Shown here: positions 1 to 8,466 of the stretch, in pieces
Layout of the letters: the number at the start of each line of letters is the position of its first letter
Numbering within the stretch: the first letter of the stretch is position 1
Assembly: GCF_013282095.1 (NCBI RefSeq)
Contig: NZ_BLTJ01000002.1
Coordinates: 186,001 to 250,000, forward strand
Source of the DNA: Enterocloster alcoholdehydrogenati
GTDB taxonomy: Bacteria; Bacillota; Clostridia; Lachnospirales; Lachnospiraceae
DNA: 64,000 bases
Direction of reading: 5' to 3'
Translations under genes and position numbers: made by a program
The notes under the pieces: generated by a model
Database searches by the model: none
What the model was told of the DNA's origin: nothing
What the model saw: the letters and a program-made list of their open reading frames with translations, nothing else

Positions 1-885
1 GCCTGCCTCTGCAAAATACAGGGTGTCGTGAGCCTCTCTCTTGCCCCAGTCATGCCAGCCTTCTCTGCGGATGTGCTCCTCCATGCGGCAGTGCAGCAGC
101 ACAACCCTGGCGAAATTTCTCCATGGGCGGCCCAGATATACGCTTCTTGGCGGACAGTTTCCCGTAAAATGGCAGCCTTCAAACACGTAGCCGTATTCCT
201 GGCCTTCAGGTGTGGACGCTGCGGTCACATAGCCGTTGATCTCCCGGCCGGTATCCTGAGAATACAGCTCACAGTTCTCAAAATACGCCGTGGCGCTTCC
301 AAAGATAAAGTCGATATCTCCCCGGATAAAACAGTCCTTATAATAGTGGCGGCCATTGATCCTGGGGGCGTACTGCTTGGGACCGATAAAGCCGTTCTTT
401 TCGATTTCTTTCGGCGGAAGAGGGCCTGTAAAGATGGTATCCTGACTGGCGAGCATCCGGCAGTTGTCAAAAAGGATCCGATCTCCGTCCACATAGAGAG
501 CCAGAGCCTGACCCACCACAGCTCCGGGGCCTGCACTGTTTTCAAAGGTCAGATTCCTGGCCGTAAAATCATGGGTATCAATAAAGACAGAATAGGTTCT
601 GAATGTGCCTCTTTTGGTTCCGTCCTCCATCTCCATCCGTGCGCCCAGGTTATAGGTGATCACCGTCTCCTGGGGATCCTCCCCCTCAAAGGTAAGAAAG
701 GGGCGGCGGATAGTCAGGCGCTCCTTGTAAATACCCCTTTTAATATAAATAACGGCCGGACGGATATCATCCTCTTCCAGCGTGTTCAGTGCCTCCGTGA
801 TGGTGGAAAACTGGCTGGTGCCGTCCTTTGCCACAATCAGAGTGATCTGCGCCTGCATATTTGCTGTTTCTGTCATTTCTGCCAT
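1..885 (-). CDS. Pectinesterase (CE8 family), C-terminus cut by window edge
   Basis: This gene encodes a carbohydrate esterase that removes methyl esters from pectin, on a right-handed parallel beta-helix fold. The 295 visible residues carry family hallmarks in order: a repetitive N-terminal half, the catalytic region DFIFG (about residue 193), and the later GRPWR motif (about residue 253) with its active-site arginine. The DFIFG aspartate is the expected nucleophile. No signal peptide is visible after the start (MAEMTETANMQ), so the enzyme is probably cytoplasmic and acts on imported oligogalacturonides, as in many gut Clostridia (inference). The ATG at 885 follows a good AGGAGAG ribosome site. 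The gene runs off the window at base 1, so the last part is unseen. Neighbouring pectin genes would lie to the left. Confidence 0.9.
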   Translation of the reverse strand, partial: MAEMTETANMQAQITLIVAKDGTSQFSTITEALNTLEEDDIRPAVIYIKRGIYKERLTIRRPFLTFEGEDPQETVITYNLGARMEMEDGTKRGTFRTYSVFIDTHDFTARNLTFENSAGPGAVVGQALALYVDGDRILFDNCRMLASQDTIFTGPLPPKEIEKNGFIGPKQYAPRINGRHYYKDCFIRGDIDFIFGSATAYFENCELYSQDTGREINGYVTAASTPEGQEYGYVFEGCHFTGNCPPRSVYLGRPWRNFARVVLLHCRMEEHIRREGWHDWGKREAHDTLYFAEAG

Positions 886-942
886 ATAGGTTCTCTCCTG
901 TCTGATCAATATTTCGTCTTTTTATCCTTTGTACTTTGGATT

Positions 943-971
943 ATTATACTATGTTTTTCCATTTTTTGCAA
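943..971 (-). promoter_or_regulatory. Sigma-A type promoter of the pectinesterase
   Basis: Reading leftwards, TTGCAA (966-971) and TATAAT (943-948) are separated by 17 bases. This would start transcription near 936, about 50 bases ahead of the ATG. It is a by-eye match. Confidence 0.65.
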
Positions 972-979
972 TTGCGGCA

Positions 980-997
980 AAGGTTTATGCAAACCTT
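980..997. promoter_or_regulatory. Perfect inverted repeat AAGGTTT-N4-AAACCTT upstream of the pectinesterase promoter
   Basis: Seven-base arms (980-986 and 991-997) flank the spacer ATGC. The repeat sits just upstream of the -35 hexamer of the pectinesterase promoter, a usual place for an activator or a repressor operator. No regulator gene for it is visible in the window. It lies far from the divergent promoter at 1074-1103. Confidence 0.45.
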
Positions 998-1073
998 ACG
1001 TTCCTCCCCCTCTTAAAGCATTTTTCCTGTATATCTTATATGTTTTATAAGTATATATAATAAATAATCCCTA

Positions 1074-1103
1074 TTGTGATTCTATTCTAATATATGCTAT
1101 GAT
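1074..1103 (+). promoter_or_regulatory. Promoter of the PurF-like gene
   Basis: TTGTGA (1074-1079) and TATGAT (1098-1103) are 18 bases apart on the plus strand. The predicted start near 1110 leaves a leader of about 100 bases. Together with the pectinesterase promoter it explains most of the 323-base gap between 885 and 1209. Confidence 0.6.
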
Positions 1104-1110
1104 ACATACA

Positions 1111-1153
1111 GCAGAGCTCCTTTGATTCTTCGGAGCTGCGTTTTGCGAAAACG
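1111..1153 (+). promoter_or_regulatory. Two consecutive hairpins at the 5' end of the PurF-like leader
   Basis: The first hairpin pairs AGCTCC (1115-1120) with GGAGCT (1132-1137). The second, 1139-1153, pairs CGTTTT with AAAACG around a three-base loop. Neither is followed by a T-run, so they are not intrinsic terminators. They begin almost exactly at the predicted transcript start and may stabilise the 5' end. No known purine or PRPP riboswitch core was recognised. Confidence 0.4.
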
Positions 1154-1208
1154 GCGGCTGCTTATCTTTATTCTTTATCTCCATTTACAGAAAGGAAAAT
1201 GATCTCTT

Positions 1209-2618
1209 ATGGGCGGTTTTTTCGGAGTAGTTTCTAAAAAAAGCTGTACGCTGGATTTGTTCTTCGGCGTAGACTATCATTCACATCTTGGAACCAGGCG
1301 GGGCGGCATGGCCGTATATGAAAAGGGACGCGGCTTTGAAAGAGCCATTCACAACATTGAAAATTCCCCCTTCCGCACCAAGTTTGACGGCGACCTGGAC
1401 GAACTCACCGGCACCATGGGTATCGGCTGTATTTCCGATAACGATCCCCAGCCTCTGCTGATCCAGTCCCACCTTGGCAGCTATGCCATCAGCACAGTGG
1501 GAAAAATCAACAACGAGGCGCAGCTGACCCGCTCTGCCTTTGAAAATGGGCATATCCATTTTATGGAAATGAGCGGCGGACGCATCAATGCCACCGAACT
1601 GGTAGCCGCTCTGATCAACCAGAAGCCTACCATCACTGAGGGCCTGCGCTACGCCCAGGAGCAGATCGAGGGTTCCATGAGCATCCTGCTGCTGACAGAG
1701 GAAGGCCTCTACGCCTCCAGGGACCGGTACGGACGCACCCCTATCGTGATCGGACAGAAGGAGGACGCCTTCTGCGCCTCCTTTGAAAGTTTTGCCTATA
1801 TCAATCTGGGCTACACCGACTTCAGAGAGCTGGGGCCGGGCGAAATCGTAAAAATCCACGCAGACGGCGTAGAAACCTTAAGCGCGCCGAAAGACGAGAT
1901 GAAGATCTGTTCCTTCCTCTGGGTTTACTATGGCTATCCTACCTCTACCTACGAGGGCGTCAATGTGGAAAAGATGCGCTATGAATGCGGCAAGCTGCTT
2001 GCCAGAAGAGACGAGGCACAGCCGGATATCGTGGCCGGCGTTCCAGATTCCGGCATTGCTCATGCCATCGGTTATGCAAACGAATCCGGCGTTCCCTTTG
2101 CCCGCCCGTTTATCAAATATACTCCCACCTGGCCCCGGTCTTTTATGCCCCAGAACCAGAGTCAGAGAAATCTCATCGCAAGGATGAAGCTGATACCCGT
2201 AGACGCCCTGATCCGCGGAAATAAGCTTTTGCTCATCGATGATTCCATCGTTCGGGGAACGCAGCTGGGTGAGACTACAGAATTTCTATATCAGAGCGGA
2301 GCGAAAGAGGTCCATATCCGCCCCGCCTGCCCGCCGCTGCTCTTTGGCTGTCCCTATCTGAATTTCTCCCGATCTTCCTCTGAGCTGGATCTGATCACCC
2401 GCCGCATCATCCGCGACCGGGAAGGGGATAATGTTTCCCAGGAGGTTCTGGACAGTTATGCGGACCCTGACAGCGAAAACTATAAAGCCATGATTGAAGA
2501 GATCCGAAAGAGGCTGAATTTTACCACACTGCGGTTCCACCGGCTGGATGATCTGGTAGAATCCGTAGGAATCTCGCCCTGTAAACTTTGCACCTATTGC
2601 TGGAATGGAAAGAAATAA
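1209..2618 (+). CDS. PurF-like amidophosphoribosyltransferase homologue without the N-terminal nucleophile cysteine
   Basis: The 469-residue protein has the layout of glutamine PRPP amidotransferase: an N-terminal Ntn-hydrolase glutaminase-like domain (about 1-230) and a C-terminal phosphoribosyltransferase domain with an intact PRPP loop, LLLIDDSIVRGTQ (about residues 340-352). True PurF enzymes begin, after processing, with a catalytic cysteine (MCGI or a propeptide before C). Here the start reads MGGFFGVV, with glycine at that place, and no alternative start exposes a cysteine. The tail CKLCTYC resembles the iron-sulfur ligands of Bacillus-type PurF. The ATG at 1209 follows a rather weak purine-rich site (AAAGGAAAATGAT). 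The gene stands alone, ending at a strong terminator. It may be ammonia-dependent, use another substrate, or be regulatory (inference). A canonical purF elsewhere would be expected. Confidence 0.8.
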   Translation: MGGFFGVVSKKSCTLDLFFGVDYHSHLGTRRGGMAVYEKGRGFERAIHNIENSPFRTKFDGDLDELTGTMGIGCISDNDPQPLLIQSHLGSYAISTVGKINNEAQLTRSAFENGHIHFMEMSGGRINATELVAALINQKPTITEGLRYAQEQIEGSMSILLLTEEGLYASRDRYGRTPIVIGQKEDAFCASFESFAYINLGYTDFRELGPGEIVKIHADGVETLSAPKDEMKICSFLWVYYGYPTSTYEGVNVEKMRYECGKLLARRDEAQPDIVAGVPDSGIAHAIGYANESGVPFARPFIKYTPTWPRSFMPQNQSQRNLIARMKLIPVDALIRGNKLLLIDDSIVRGTQLGETTEFLYQSGAKEVHIRPACPPLLFGCPYLNFSRSSSELDLITRRIIRDREGDNVSQEVLDSYADPDSENYKAMIEEIRKRLNFTTLRFHRLDDLVESVGISPCKLCTYCWNGKK

Positions 2619-2640
2619 ACCAAAAGAAAGCAGGAAACAT

Positions 2641-2686
2641 AAAAAGCAGGAAAGCCGCCTTGTAGGACAGACTTCCTGCTTTTTTA
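2641..2686. terminator. Bidirectional intrinsic terminator
   Basis: AAAAAGCAGGAA pairs with TTCCTGCTTTTTT around a loop of about 22 bases. It lies between the converging PurF-like and GNAT genes, with a T-run on either strand. Confidence 0.8.
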
Positions 2687-2719
2687 TACGAAAGAATCAT
2701 CTCCTTTGCAGACCGGGTT

Positions 2720-3220
2720 TTATTTTACCTTTCCGTAAATACACAGATCATATGTATTCTCTCCCTTTGTGACCGCTTGTTTCATGATTCCTTCCAGTGC
2801 AAATCCATTCTTTTCCAGGACTCTGCGGGATCCCCTGTTAGGTTCATATACCAGACCTGTGATGCGTATGATATCCAGTTTCTTAAAAGCAATTTCACAG
2901 ATCTGCCTTACCGCCTCCGACATGATCCCCTTAGACCAATGCTCCGTGTCAAGCAGATAACCAATCTCCGCATCCTTACAGTAAACGTCCCCCTTCTGCT
3001 CCACTGAGATATTTCCAACGATCTGCCCGTCCACTGTAACAGCACGGAAAATCCCGTCCGCCCCCTCATGCTCTTGAGCCTTCCCCAGCCACCAATCAGC
3101 GTCTGTTTCTGTATAAGGGAAGGGAATCCGATTGGATAAATAAGTCCTGTCCGTTGAATTGCACAGTGCGGTTAAACGTTCCCTGTCCTCTAAAGCCCAT
3201 TTCTTTAATTCAATGTGCAT
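2720..3220 (-). CDS. GNAT N-acetyltransferase, RimJ/RimL-like
   Basis: This 166-residue acetyl-CoA-dependent transferase resembles those that acetylate protein N-termini or small amines. The fold signature is an N-terminal strand (MHIELKKWALED), a central beta-sheet, the acetyl-CoA loop region near EHWSKGIMSEA (about residues 97-107), and the late family signature of the RimJ/RimL type, EPNRGSRRVLEKNGF (about residues 126-140). The ATG at 3220 was chosen because AAGGAGG lies just upstream; the frame stays open to 3271, but that would place the ribosome site inside the gene. It is a single gene with its own promoter (3287-3315), convergent with the PurF-like gene. The substrate cannot be inferred. 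Confidence 0.82.
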   Translation of the reverse strand: MHIELKKWALEDRERLTALCNSTDRTYLSNRIPFPYTETDADWWLGKAQEHEGADGIFRAVTVDGQIVGNISVEQKGDVYCKDAEIGYLLDTEHWSKGIMSEAVRQICEIAFKKLDIIRITGLVYEPNRGSRRVLEKNGFALEGIMKQAVTKGENTYDLCIYGKVK

Positions 3221-3282
3221 ATTCACTGCCTCCTTCTGTCCAAAAAATACCCCTGCTTTGTGAGCGCCCACAGCGTTTGTGT

Positions 3283-3315
3283 TTTCACTATATCACAGTG
3301 AAATTTACTTGTCGA
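3283..3315 (-). promoter_or_regulatory. GNAT promoter with a palindrome across its -10 box
   Basis: On the minus strand TCGACA (3310-3315) and TATAGT (3287-3292) are 17 bases apart. A perfect inverted repeat, TTTCACT-N7-AGTGAAA (3283-3303), covers the -10 box, the position expected for a repressor operator. It has no T-run in either direction that would make it a terminator of the cobalamin locus. Confidence 0.5.
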
Positions 3316-3377
3316 CCACTTTATCAGCTGCAGTTTTATACAGTTACACACGGCAATTAGACAGACTCCCTCCCCCT

Positions 3378-5714
3378 CTACTGTTTAGTCTGATACAACA
3401 GTGCATTGCACAAAGCGGCCGCCACATTGCTCCCGCCTTTCCGGCCTCTGGCCACAATATAGGGAGTGTCAGGGAGCGTCAGGATCAGTTCTTTGGACTG
3501 GACTACATTTACAAACCCCACCGGGGCGCCGATAATGAGAGCGGGCCGTATTTTCCCATCCCGAACCAGCTCGTAAAGGCGGATCAGCGCCGTAGGGGCA
3601 TTTCCAATGGCAAAGATACAGGGGCGGGGAGCCATATCACTGCAGAGCCTTGCCGCCTTATCCATACTGGCGACCGCTCTGGTAGAACCGGCCGCAGCCG
3701 CCTGAGACGCTACGTCCTCATCTGCCATGAAGCAGACTGCTTCTCCTCCCAGAGCCGCCAGTTTTTTCTTGTTTATCCCGGACCAGGCCATATTGGTGTC
3801 AGTAATGATAACGGCTCCGCGGCGCAAAGCCTCCTTTCCCGCCTCTACGGCCCCCTCTGAAAATACCAGCTGATCCGCATAATCAAAATCGGCTGTGGTG
3901 TGGATGGCGCGGCGGATCACAAGATCCTGCGCCGGATCAAGCACCTTTCCCATGTCAGCCAGCTCTTCTTTGATAATCTCAAAGCTCCTGCTTTCAATCT
4001 CTGCGGGGAGCACCTCCTCCAGTTGGATGTGCGCTGTGTCTGGCTGAATGGTTTTTCTATCTGTGACGTTTTCATCTGTGCTGTTCCTGTTTTCCAAATT
4101 CGTCTCTCCTTTCGCCTTTATCCCCCGCTCCGGTCCATTCTGTCCCGGCCCTTCAAGCCCCATAATTTCATAGATCCGTTTCATGTCCAGGGACCGGCGA
4201 AGCCCTTCTGCCAGCCGGTCATACTGTCGATCGCGGTAAGCGCTGTAGTTCTCACCGCTGTCTGCATCCAGCGTTATTCCCTTTTTATTTGCCAGCACCT
4301 CTGCGATGGTATGGGCGATTCCCGGAGCATCAAAAATACCGTGAACGTAGGCTCCATAACAGTTTCCACGGTTCCAGCCGTCCGCCTGGGCCTGCTTTGT
4401 ATTCCCTTTCAGGAGATAGCACATGGGCCGGCAGATTTCCGGTTCTTTCCTTCCCCTGGTCCTTCTGGCCGTTCCGGCAGGTCCCTCCTGACAGGCGATC
4501 CTGGTGCGGCCCATATGGATCTCATAACCGGAAATACATTTGCCGGAAAGAGCAGCCAGCAGACCGTCCAGTTCTCCGAAAGCCCCCTCGGACCGGGTTC
4601 GTATCTTCTCTTCCTCAAAGTCAGTCTCAAGAGGCAGAAGGCCCATTCCCCGGATCCTGCGGCACTGTCCCGATTCAACCCCTTCCTTATCTGAAATTTC
4701 CTCGCCCATCATCTGATAACCGCCGCAGATGCCCCAAACCGGCACCTGACGGGCCGCCAGCTTAAGAACGGCCCCCTCCAGACCGTTCTGACGCATCCAC
4801 AGAAGATCGCTTATGGTATTTTTCGTCCCTGGCAGGATTACCATATCCGGCGTACCAAGCTCAGATACCTTTGTGACATACCGCACCGATACTCCGGAAA
4901 TACCGTAAAACACATCCAGATCCGTAAAATTGGAGATCCTTGGAAAATGAATCACAGCCAGATCCACCAGCCCCTTTTCCCCGCATGAAAGTTTTCCGCT
5001 GAGACTGTCCTCATCCTCTATATCCACATCCATATAGGGAACTACTCCCACCACCGGCAGACCGCACAGCTGCTCCAGCTGGCGGATTCCCGGCTCCAAA
5101 ATAGAGGGGTCTCCCCTGAATTTATTAACGATCAGGCCGCCGATCCGATCACGCTCCCTTTGCTCCAGAAGAGCCACTGTCCCATAAAGCTGGGCAAAAA
5201 CGCCGCCCCGGTCAATATCCCCCGCCAGCAGCACCGGCGCATCCACCATGTCTGCCAGCCCCATATTTACGATATCATCCTTTTTTAAATTGATCTCCGC
5301 CGGACTTCCTGCTCCCTCGATCACAATAATGTCATACTCTTTTGATAGCCGTTCATAGGCTGCCAGAATCTCCGGGATCAGCCGGCGCTTATAGGCAAAG
5401 TAATCCCTGGCGCGCATATTTCCTATGGAAGTGCCGTTTACAATCACCTGAGAACCTACGTCTGTCGTAGGCTTTAAAAGAATGGGGTTCATGTCCGCCG
5501 AAGGCTCGATTCCTGCCGCCTCCGCCTGAACCGCCTGGGCCCGCCCCATTTCCAGACCGTCTGCCGTGATGTAGGAATTCAAAGCCATATTCTGGGATTT
5601 AAAAGGTGCCACCCGATAGCCGTCCTGCGCAAAAATCCTGCAGAGTCCTGCTGCAAGAAGGCTCTTTCCCGCATTAGACATGGTTCCTTGTATCATAATC
5701 GGCCGTGCCATCAT
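3378..5714 (-). CDS. cbiP-cbiC: Cobyric acid synthase fused to precorrin-8X methylmutase (CbiP-CbiC)
   Basis: This 778-residue fusion joins two corrin enzymes. Residues 1 to about 505 form cobyric acid synthase, which amidates four side chains of adenosyl-cobyrinic acid a,c-diamide. It has a P-loop-like N-terminus (GTMSNAGKS), the EGAGSPAEINL segment, a class I glutaminase cysteine in VWGICGGYQ and a histidine in GAYVHGIFD. After a polar linker of about 50 residues, residues from about 560 form CbiC/CobH, which moves a methyl group from C11 to C12. Its catalytic histidine is in RRAIHTTADFDYA. Start codons at 5714 and 5711 both follow AGGAGGAAAAA. The 5' end overlaps the preceding decarboxylase gene by 41 bases, implying translational coupling. 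It is the last gene of the cobalamin run. Cobyric acid synthase acts late and CbiC in mid-pathway, so the fusion joins non-consecutive steps. Confidence 0.95.
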   Translation of the reverse strand: MMARPIMIQGTMSNAGKSLLAAGLCRIFAQDGYRVAPFKSQNMALNSYITADGLEMGRAQAVQAEAAGIEPSADMNPILLKPTTDVGSQVIVNGTSIGNMRARDYFAYKRRLIPEILAAYERLSKEYDIIVIEGAGSPAEINLKKDDIVNMGLADMVDAPVLLAGDIDRGGVFAQLYGTVALLEQRERDRIGGLIVNKFRGDPSILEPGIRQLEQLCGLPVVGVVPYMDVDIEDEDSLSGKLSCGEKGLVDLAVIHFPRISNFTDLDVFYGISGVSVRYVTKVSELGTPDMVILPGTKNTISDLLWMRQNGLEGAVLKLAARQVPVWGICGGYQMMGEEISDKEGVESGQCRRIRGMGLLPLETDFEEEKIRTRSEGAFGELDGLLAALSGKCISGYEIHMGRTRIACQEGPAGTARRTRGRKEPEICRPMCYLLKGNTKQAQADGWNRGNCYGAYVHGIFDAPGIAHTIAEVLANKKGITLDADSGENYSAYRDRQYDRLAEGLRRSLDMKRIYEIMGLEGPGQNGPERGIKAKGETNLENRNSTDENVTDRKTIQPDTAHIQLEEVLPAEIESRSFEIIKEELADMGKVLDPAQDLVIRRAIHTTADFDYADQLVFSEGAVEAGKEALRRGAVIITDTNMAWSGINKKKLAALGGEAVCFMADEDVASQAAAAGSTRAVASMDKAARLCSDMAPRPCIFAIGNAPTALIRLYELVRDGKIRPALIIGAPVGFVNVVQSKELILTLPDTPYIVARGRKGGSNVAAALCNALLYQTKQ

Positions 5715-6819
5715 TTTTTCCTCCTGTGACTGTGATTATTTCCTTCATTGTTTCCAGAAACTGGTCATTTTCCTCCCTGGTCTTGACACAGATCCGATAA
5801 AAGGAGGGATCCAGACCGGGATAATTGGCGCAGCTTCGGATCAGGACCCCCTCTTTCAGCAGACGGTCATAAAGAACCGGTCTGCTCTCCCCCTTGTTTT
5901 TCCGGTCTCGAAAAAAAATATAATTGGCCTGCGAGGAAAGTACCTGAAAGCCAAAGCTCTCCAGCCGGCCTTTCATCCGCTCCCGCTCCGGCCCGATCAG
6001 CCGCGCTGTCTCCTTTAGATAGTCCTTCTCCCTTAAAGCAGCAATTCCGGCCCGCTGGGCCAGCCCGGAAACAGACCAGGGCTGCCGGACCTGCTCCAGC
6101 CTGCGGTTTAATTCAGGATCCGGGCAAAGGCTGTAGCCCAGGCGCAGTCCCGCCATGGCATAAATCTTTGTAAATGCCTTCAGCACGATCACATGGCCCA
6201 GTTCCTTCAGATCAGGGATCAGGGAATGTTCTGCCGGATGATCCAAAAAGTCACAGAAACACTCGTCCGCCGCCAGCCATGTACCCAGGGCTTTACATTT
6301 TTTCCCAATTTTCACCATATCTTCACGGCTCACCGATCGCCCAGTGGGATTATTGGGGTTACACAGAAAAAGAATATCGTAGGGACGTCCCTTCTTCTGA
6401 GCCTCATGAAGGGTCTGGCAGAGCCGGACCGTATCAATGTCAAAGCCGTCCTTCTCTTCCAGAGGAAAAAAATCAATCTCGCAGCCCCACTGAGACAGAG
6501 CCTGGCTGTATTCCAGGAAGGACGGAGCCGGAAGAAGACCGCGCTTAGGCCTGATAGCCGCTGTGAGGGCAAAAATCAGATCGGCTGCCCCGTTTCCGCA
6601 GCTGATCCATTCCTCCGGCACCTGGTGATACGCTGCCAGGGCCTTTTTTAACGCACGGCAGCCGCTGTCCGGGTAGATAGCGCAGACATTTTCCCGCAGG
6701 CACTGCTCCAGTTCTCTTTTTACTCCCTCCGGCAGTCCCAGAGGGTTTATATTAGCGGAATAATCCATCCGGACCGGATGGCTGTAGATATCTCCGCCGT
6801 GTGTATAGGGGATTTTCAT
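5674..6819 (-). CDS. cobD: Threonine-phosphate decarboxylase, CobD type
   Basis: This 381-residue PLP enzyme of aminotransferase fold type I most likely decarboxylates L-threonine O-3-phosphate to aminopropanol phosphate, the linker of the cobalamin nucleotide loop. The N-terminus HGGDIYSHPVRMDYSANINP is characteristic of CobD. The loop FLCNPNNPTG follows near residue 150, and the PLP lysine lies in LKAFTKIYAMAGLRLGY (about residues 213-229). HisC-like histidinol-phosphate aminotransferases are the main alternative, but the start motif and the location between cbiB and cbiP favour CobD. It begins with ATG after AAGGAGACAG and overlaps the downstream fusion gene by 41 bases. Its product is condensed with cobyric acid by the neighbouring CbiB. 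Confidence 0.92.
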   Translation of the reverse strand: MKIPYTHGGDIYSHPVRMDYSANINPLGLPEGVKRELEQCLRENVCAIYPDSGCRALKKALAAYHQVPEEWISCGNGAADLIFALTAAIRPKRGLLPAPSFLEYSQALSQWGCEIDFFPLEEKDGFDIDTVRLCQTLHEAQKKGRPYDILFLCNPNNPTGRSVSREDMVKIGKKCKALGTWLAADECFCDFLDHPAEHSLIPDLKELGHVIVLKAFTKIYAMAGLRLGYSLCPDPELNRRLEQVRQPWSVSGLAQRAGIAALREKDYLKETARLIGPERERMKGRLESFGFQVLSSQANYIFFRDRKNKGESRPVLYDRLLKEGVLIRSCANYPGLDPSFYRICVKTREENDQFLETMKEIITVTGGKNDGTADYDTRNHV

Positions 6820-6913
6820 TGATCTGTCTCCTTTTATACAGGCCGTCCGGCCATATCTTTTCTTCTTTGCAGGTCCTTTTTATTCACAGGCAGCATCAGG
6901 GCCGCCGATCCAT

Positions 6914-7918
6914 TTAAAGCATGAATATAAGCGCTGCCAAAACTGCCATCAAGAGCTGCTCTGACCCAAACATCAGACGGCTGACTCCGGCAATGTCATC
7001 AGGACATATAGGCCGGTCATCATCACCGATATACGGCTTTTTATGAAGGGTTCCAAAATACCAGGCGTCTCCCGCCAGCCTCAGATGCAGAGCGCCTGCG
7101 CAGGCCGCCTCGCCATGGGCCGAGTTGGGGCTTGCATGATTAAAACGATCTCTTTTAAAGATCCTCCAGGCATTCTTTCCATCCATCCCCGGTATAATCC
7201 AGGCAGCAGCCGAAAGCAGAATACCGGAAATTCTGGCAGGAATGAAGTTTACTCTATCATCCAGCTTTGCCGCGCCGCGCCCAAACTGAATGTACCTGTC
7301 ATTTTTATATCCCACCATGGAATCCATGGTATTGACTGCCTTATAAAAGAAACCGCCCGCAGGGCCAAACACCGCCATAAAAAGAAAGGGGGCGATAACT
7401 CCGTCTGAGGTATTTTCCGCTACCGTCTCCACCGCGGCCCTGGCGATCCCGTCTTTATCCAGCACCGCCGTATCCCTTCCTACGATCATGGAGACGGCCC
7501 TTCTCGCCTTTTCTATATCCCCTTCCTTTAACGCATACGCTACCTTCATGCTCTCAGCCCGAAGGCTTTTGGCCGCCATAAGCTGCCCGCAGAAGAAGCT
7601 TTCCGCCAAAAAAAGAAGACCCAGAGCCCAGCTTCCCTTTCTTTCAGGCAAAGTCAGACATATCTCCATGCCTCCAAACAGCACGGCAGGAACCAATGTC
7701 CAGAAAAAGCACATACATACTGCAAGGATCCGCCCCCCGAGAAGCAGATTCCCTTTAAAACGTTTTCGCAGCCTGTTTTCCAGTCCGCTTATCATGTGGC
7801 CCATCCAGCGCACCGGATGGGGAAGCCAGCAGGGATCCCCCATGATCCAGTCCCAAACACAGCCCGCCAAAAGGGCCAGACTGTGAAATTTCCATAGCTG
7901 CATCAGCGTCATCGTCAA
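6914..7918 (-). CDS. cbiB: Adenosylcobinamide-phosphate synthase CbiB
   Basis: This integral membrane enzyme attaches aminopropanol phosphate (or aminopropanol) to adenosyl-cobyric acid. Typical features are the N-terminal DWIMGDPCWLPHPVRWMG (about residues 23-40), VAENTSDGVIAPF (about residues 166-178), and the NHASPNS motif in the C-terminal third. Several hydrophobic segments occur, including the last residues MAVLAALIFML. Start choice is uncertain. AGGAGG is followed by two in-frame TTG codons (7924, only one base after it; 7918, seven bases after it) and an ATG at 7912 (13 bases). The TTG at 7918 has the best spacing, and the ATG is the conservative alternative. The gene follows the CobU-like gene after a 23-base gap. 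The 94 bases after it, up to the CobD gene, hold only a short GGCCGTCCGGCC palindrome. Confidence 0.93.
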   Translation of the reverse strand: MTMTLMQLWKFHSLALLAGCVWDWIMGDPCWLPHPVRWMGHMISGLENRLRKRFKGNLLLGGRILAVCMCFFWTLVPAVLFGGMEICLTLPERKGSWALGLLFLAESFFCGQLMAAKSLRAESMKVAYALKEGDIEKARRAVSMIVGRDTAVLDKDGIARAAVETVAENTSDGVIAPFLFMAVFGPAGGFFYKAVNTMDSMVGYKNDRYIQFGRGAAKLDDRVNFIPARISGILLSAAAWIIPGMDGKNAWRIFKRDRFNHASPNSAHGEAACAGALHLRLAGDAWYFGTLHKKPYIGDDDRPICPDDIAGVSRLMFGSEQLLMAVLAALIFML

Positions 7919-7941
7919 AATCAATCCTCCTGCCGCAAATG

Positions 7942-8418
7942 TTATTTGATCCTCTGCCCCAGCCCGCAGCTTACCCGCCAGACCTCCTTTGCCTCTGCCG
8001 CAAGCAGGCAGCAGATCCGCCCTGTCTCCTCCCGGTACTCCCTCTCAAAGGGATCCAGGGGAACGATCCCGTATCCGATCTCGTTAGTTACGAGCACACG
8101 GTCCGGACAGGCTGCAAGAAGCTTAGAAACAAGGCCATGGCGATCCGGCAGACAGCAGCCACTTTTACGTTTCCTTCCCCCCTGGATACCGGCCGGGGCG
8201 TGAAGGGAAGGATCCGCCGCCAGAAGTCTGCGGATAAAAAGGTGAAACTCACAGACGTAAGCTCCCTGTAAAAATGTCTCCCAGGAAGCAAGACCTCCCT
8301 TAACCCATGAAATGCCTCCCCTGTCTTTAATTTTTTCTGAAATATTCAGGCTCTGAGCCCATTTTTCTTCTGCAAAGGCCCGTTTTCCCTGGGCCTCTCC
8401 GCCAATGATCAGGATCAT
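7942..8418 (-). CDS. CobU-like protein with degenerate nucleotide-binding and GMP-acceptor sites
   Basis: The 158-residue protein resembles the cobinamide kinase/guanylyltransferase CobU at both ends. Its N-terminus MILIIGGEAQGKRAFAE aligns with the CobU P-loop, but the Walker A serine/threonine after GK is arginine. The C-terminal part VTNEIGYGIVPLDPFEREYR carries the CobU signature NEvGxGIVP, and the end EVWRVSCGLGQRIK matches the last strand. The middle is short and lacks the HR-x-x-R stretch that holds the GMP-accepting histidine. The complete cobU gene lies about 0.8 kb upstream. Catalysis of the kinase/guanylyltransferase reaction looks unlikely (inference). A partner or regulatory role for the nucleotide-loop enzymes is possible. 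It begins at ATG after AGGATAAACAAAC. Confidence 0.75.
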   Translation of the reverse strand: MILIIGGEAQGKRAFAEEKWAQSLNISEKIKDRGGISWVKGGLASWETFLQGAYVCEFHLFIRRLLAADPSLHAPAGIQGGRKRKSGCCLPDRHGLVSKLLAACPDRVLVTNEIGYGIVPLDPFEREYREETGRICCLLAAEAKEVWRVSCGLGQRIK

Positions 8419-8466
8419 GTTTGTTTATCCTCTCTGAATTTCTCTGTGTTTTAACCGGACGAAGGC

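Noticed and set aside
28-1050. Plus-strand open frame of 340 codons opposite the pectinesterase
   Set aside because: The minus-strand frame has clear pectinesterase motifs and a ribosome site, while the plus frame has no recognisable domain and extends through the promoter region.
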